Assembly: GCA_019912665.1 (NCBI GenBank)
Contig: JAIOIE010000021.1
Span: 323,679 to 387,678 of the forward strand
Direction: 5' to 3'
DNA length: 64,000 nucleotides
DNA from: Deltaproteobacteria bacterium
Lineage (GTDB): Bacteria > Desulfobacterota > GWC2-55-46
Of this stretch, positions 62,665 to 64,000 are shown piece by piece. Position numbers and translations under genes: made by a program. How positions within the stretch are numbered: position 1 is the first letter of the stretch; the number at the start of each line of letters is the position of its first letter. Below the pieces are notes generated by a model. That model was not told the DNA's origin. It worked only from the letters and a program-made list of their open reading frames with translations, and did not search any database.

Positions 62665-64000
62665 TCAGGCGGCGCTATTCGAGCTCGAGATAACACCCCA
62701 TTGCGGTAGCCTCAATCCCTCAATCCCCGGCAGGACCGGGAGCGCCGCCATGCCCTGCACAAGGCCGGGTATGTGCTTGATTTGAAGCCTTAAAAGAAGC
62801 CCCCCTGCCCTCAACGAGACCTCTTCGCCGGGTCCGGCCTTGAGGGCCGCTGCGTCTTCCGGGTTAAGACCAAGGTAAGGACGCGGTATGAGTCCGGCAA
62901 CGGGCGAAGAAAGCGAGCTCATCTCCTCGGACCCGAATATGTGGTAGACGGGTATGATGAGCCATTCGCCTTTGCGATGCCTGAACGCCCCGGGTATTTC
63001 ACCGAAATACCCGGGCCCTGGTTCGCCCGGCATTATGAGCCTTGCACCCGGGTCGCCGCCACGCAGCACCCCGCCCGTCCCATCCTGAAATCTTACGACC
63101 GCCTGCGGGGAGTTCCACCCCGGCGACCAGAAATGGGGTATAAGCGGCGAAGGCGGTTCCTTATCAAGTCCCTTCGGCTGGTAGCCTTCCATTGAGAAAG
63201 AGAGTGGAGAGTCCGGGTCTTCGGGCGGCTTGGGCTCTATAACGCTCCTGTCCGCGTAAATGGCAGTTCGGCCGCTAAACCGGTGCGGCGCTCTCGCGAT
63301 CTTCTGCCCCGCCATGCGGAACCCGGCGGACGGCGCGGCATCGATTGCCTCCTGCAGCGACGGCATCTCGGACGCCATGGATTCGAGGACCTCGTCTATA
63401 TTGCTCCAGGCCGTGCCCGCGCCTGATTCCTCCATGATCCTCCCGAGCCAGCGCCAGCCCTCGGTGATATCGCCCTCGGGGTTGAAGACCTTGAAAGACC
63501 TCTGCGCCCTGCCCTCTGAATTCACGAGGGTCCCCGTGCCTTCGGCGAAGGCCGCGGCAGGAAGAACAAGCCCGGCAGCCGACGAGGTACGGGTCGCGGT
63601 ATGGTCGATAGCGATTATGTTCTCAAAGCACTCGAAAAAGACCTCGGCCTCCTCCCTGCCAGCGCGCGTGAAGATATCGTTTTCCAGTATCACGAGGGTC
63701 TCGAAGCCCCCTCCGGCTGCGGCATTAAGGGCGCCGTCGAGGCTTCCGCCGCCCATAAGCGCCAGGCCCATGCTGTTGCACTCGGGTACTATGTACGACA
63801 GCGCAGCCTTCCGACCTGCCGCCTCAAGGGCCCAGGCGATGTTTGCGGCGGCCTTTATGACCGCTTCCGAGCCAAAACTGACGCCCGAAACGATAAGAGG
63901 CCTTTTTGCATCCTTGAGGTCTTCGGCTATGGTCTTTGCGAGTTGAGCGATTCCCTCTTCGAGCCCCTCGGGCACCGGGGCATCCCTATCGATCTCATGT
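62665..64000 (-). CDS. nuoG: NADH-quinone oxidoreductase subunit G, C-terminal part (N-terminus outside window)
   Basis: About 445 codons, open to the window edge. The best match is the molybdopterin-oxidoreductase-like domain of NuoG: ENIIAIDHTATRTSSAAGLV, LPAAAFAEGTGTLVNSEGRA and QRSFKVFNP, as in E. coli NuoG. The Fe-S cluster domains expected at the N-terminus are outside the window. A C-terminal beta domain (about 330-430) resembles the dinucleotide-binding tail of this superfamily. Completes the nuoG-H-I-J-K-L-M-N order. Confidence 0.9.
   Translation of the reverse strand, partial: HEIDRDAPVPEGLEEGIAQLAKTIAEDLKDAKRPLIVSGVSFGSEAVIKAAANIAWALEAAGRKAALSYIVPECNSMGLALMGGGSLDGALNAAAGGGFETLVILENDIFTRAGREEAEVFFECFENIIAIDHTATRTSSAAGLVLPAAAFAEGTGTLVNSEGRAQRSFKVFNPEGDITEGWRWLGRIMEESGAGTAWSNIDEVLESMASEMPSLQEAIDAAPSAGFRMAGQKIARAPHRFSGRTAIYADRSVIEPKPPEDPDSPLSFSMEGYQPKGLDKEPPSPLIPHFWSPGWNSPQAVVRFQDGTGGVLRGGDPGARLIMPGEPGPGYFGEIPGAFRHRKGEWLIIPVYHIFGSEEMSSLSSPVAGLIPRPYLGLNPEDAAALKAGPGEEVSLRAGGLLLRLQIKHIPGLVQGMAALPVLPGIEGLRLPQWGVISSSNSAA

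Noticed and set aside
1-64000. CRISPR arrays, rRNA or tRNA genes, insertion-sequence transposases, prophage genes
   Set aside because: No direct-repeat/spacer arrays, no rRNA or tRNA signatures and no transposase, integrase or phage structural proteins were recognised by reading both strands.

Overview
This 64 kb window comes from a Gram-negative (diderm) respiratory bacterium. The protein-coding DNA is clearly GC-rich, with many AGG Arg and ATA Ile codons. The gene set fits the Deltaproteobacteria in the broad sense (Desulfobacterota, Geobacter-like): an argH / small lipoprotein / lysA / dapF / dapA cluster, a quinol oxidoreductase made of an NrfD protein, an Fe-S protein and a multiheme cytochrome, a cytochrome bc complex, a 14-subunit-type complex I, heptose biosynthesis and phosphate porins. 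This placement is inferred from gene content; no rRNA or tRNA gene was found.

Layout. 1-5.1 kb, minus strand: lysine/arginine operon (DHS-like protein, argH, a 38-residue LptM-like lipoprotein, lysA, dapF, partial dapA). 5.1-11.5 kb: gmhA, a polytopic membrane protein, an M29 aminopeptidase, and a radical SAM / unknown / RqcH cluster. 12-20 kb: two electron-transfer modules (Tat protein, Fe-S protein, NrfD, tetraheme cytochrome; then Rieske, cytochrome b, cytochrome c1), separated by a yybP-ykoY manganese riboswitch and a terC gene that carries a frameshift. 20-27 kb: protein quality control (dnaK, CbpA-type J protein, Clp ATPase, universal stress protein). 27-30 kb: mgtE, recO, glyQ. 30-36.6 kb: the phosphate system phoU-pstB-pstA-pstC-pstS with a triple Pho box, then a phosphate-selective porin. 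36.8-43.3 kb: hemL, a GT2 glycosyltransferase, two tandem membrane-TPR proteins and msrB. 43.35-44.65 kb: an AT-rich insert with a single DUF4062 gene. 44.8-55.3 kb: an ODP-like metallo-beta-lactamase/GGDEF protein, a SulP transporter, a glycogen-debranching-like enzyme with a GT4 glycosyltransferase, a DUF481 outer-membrane protein and a Ca/Na antiporter. 55.3-64 kb, minus strand: nuoN-M-L-K-J-I-H and the C-terminal part of nuoG.

The genome carries several dispersed, non-coding, palindromic repeat families. Type A (about 125-160 bp, 3 copies) has terminal inverted repeats that contain the stop codon of a flanking gene in all three cases. Type B (about 80-145 bp, 6 copies, full and internally deleted forms) has AGGCAACCTC-type ends; one copy supplies the ribosome binding site of nuoL and another the stop codon of the aminopeptidase. 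Type C (about 310-365 bp, 2 copies) has long imperfect terminal inverted repeats. These explain most of the longer gene-free stretches.

The most unusual items are the stop-codon-associated type A elements, the frameshifted terC behind a manganese riboswitch, the bacterial deoxyhypusine-synthase-like protein leading the Arg/Lys operon, the diiron MBL-GGDEF sensor, the AT-rich DUF4062 singleton, and a pair of identical-architecture palindromes (GTAAA-N5-TTTAC) upstream of the DUF481 gene.
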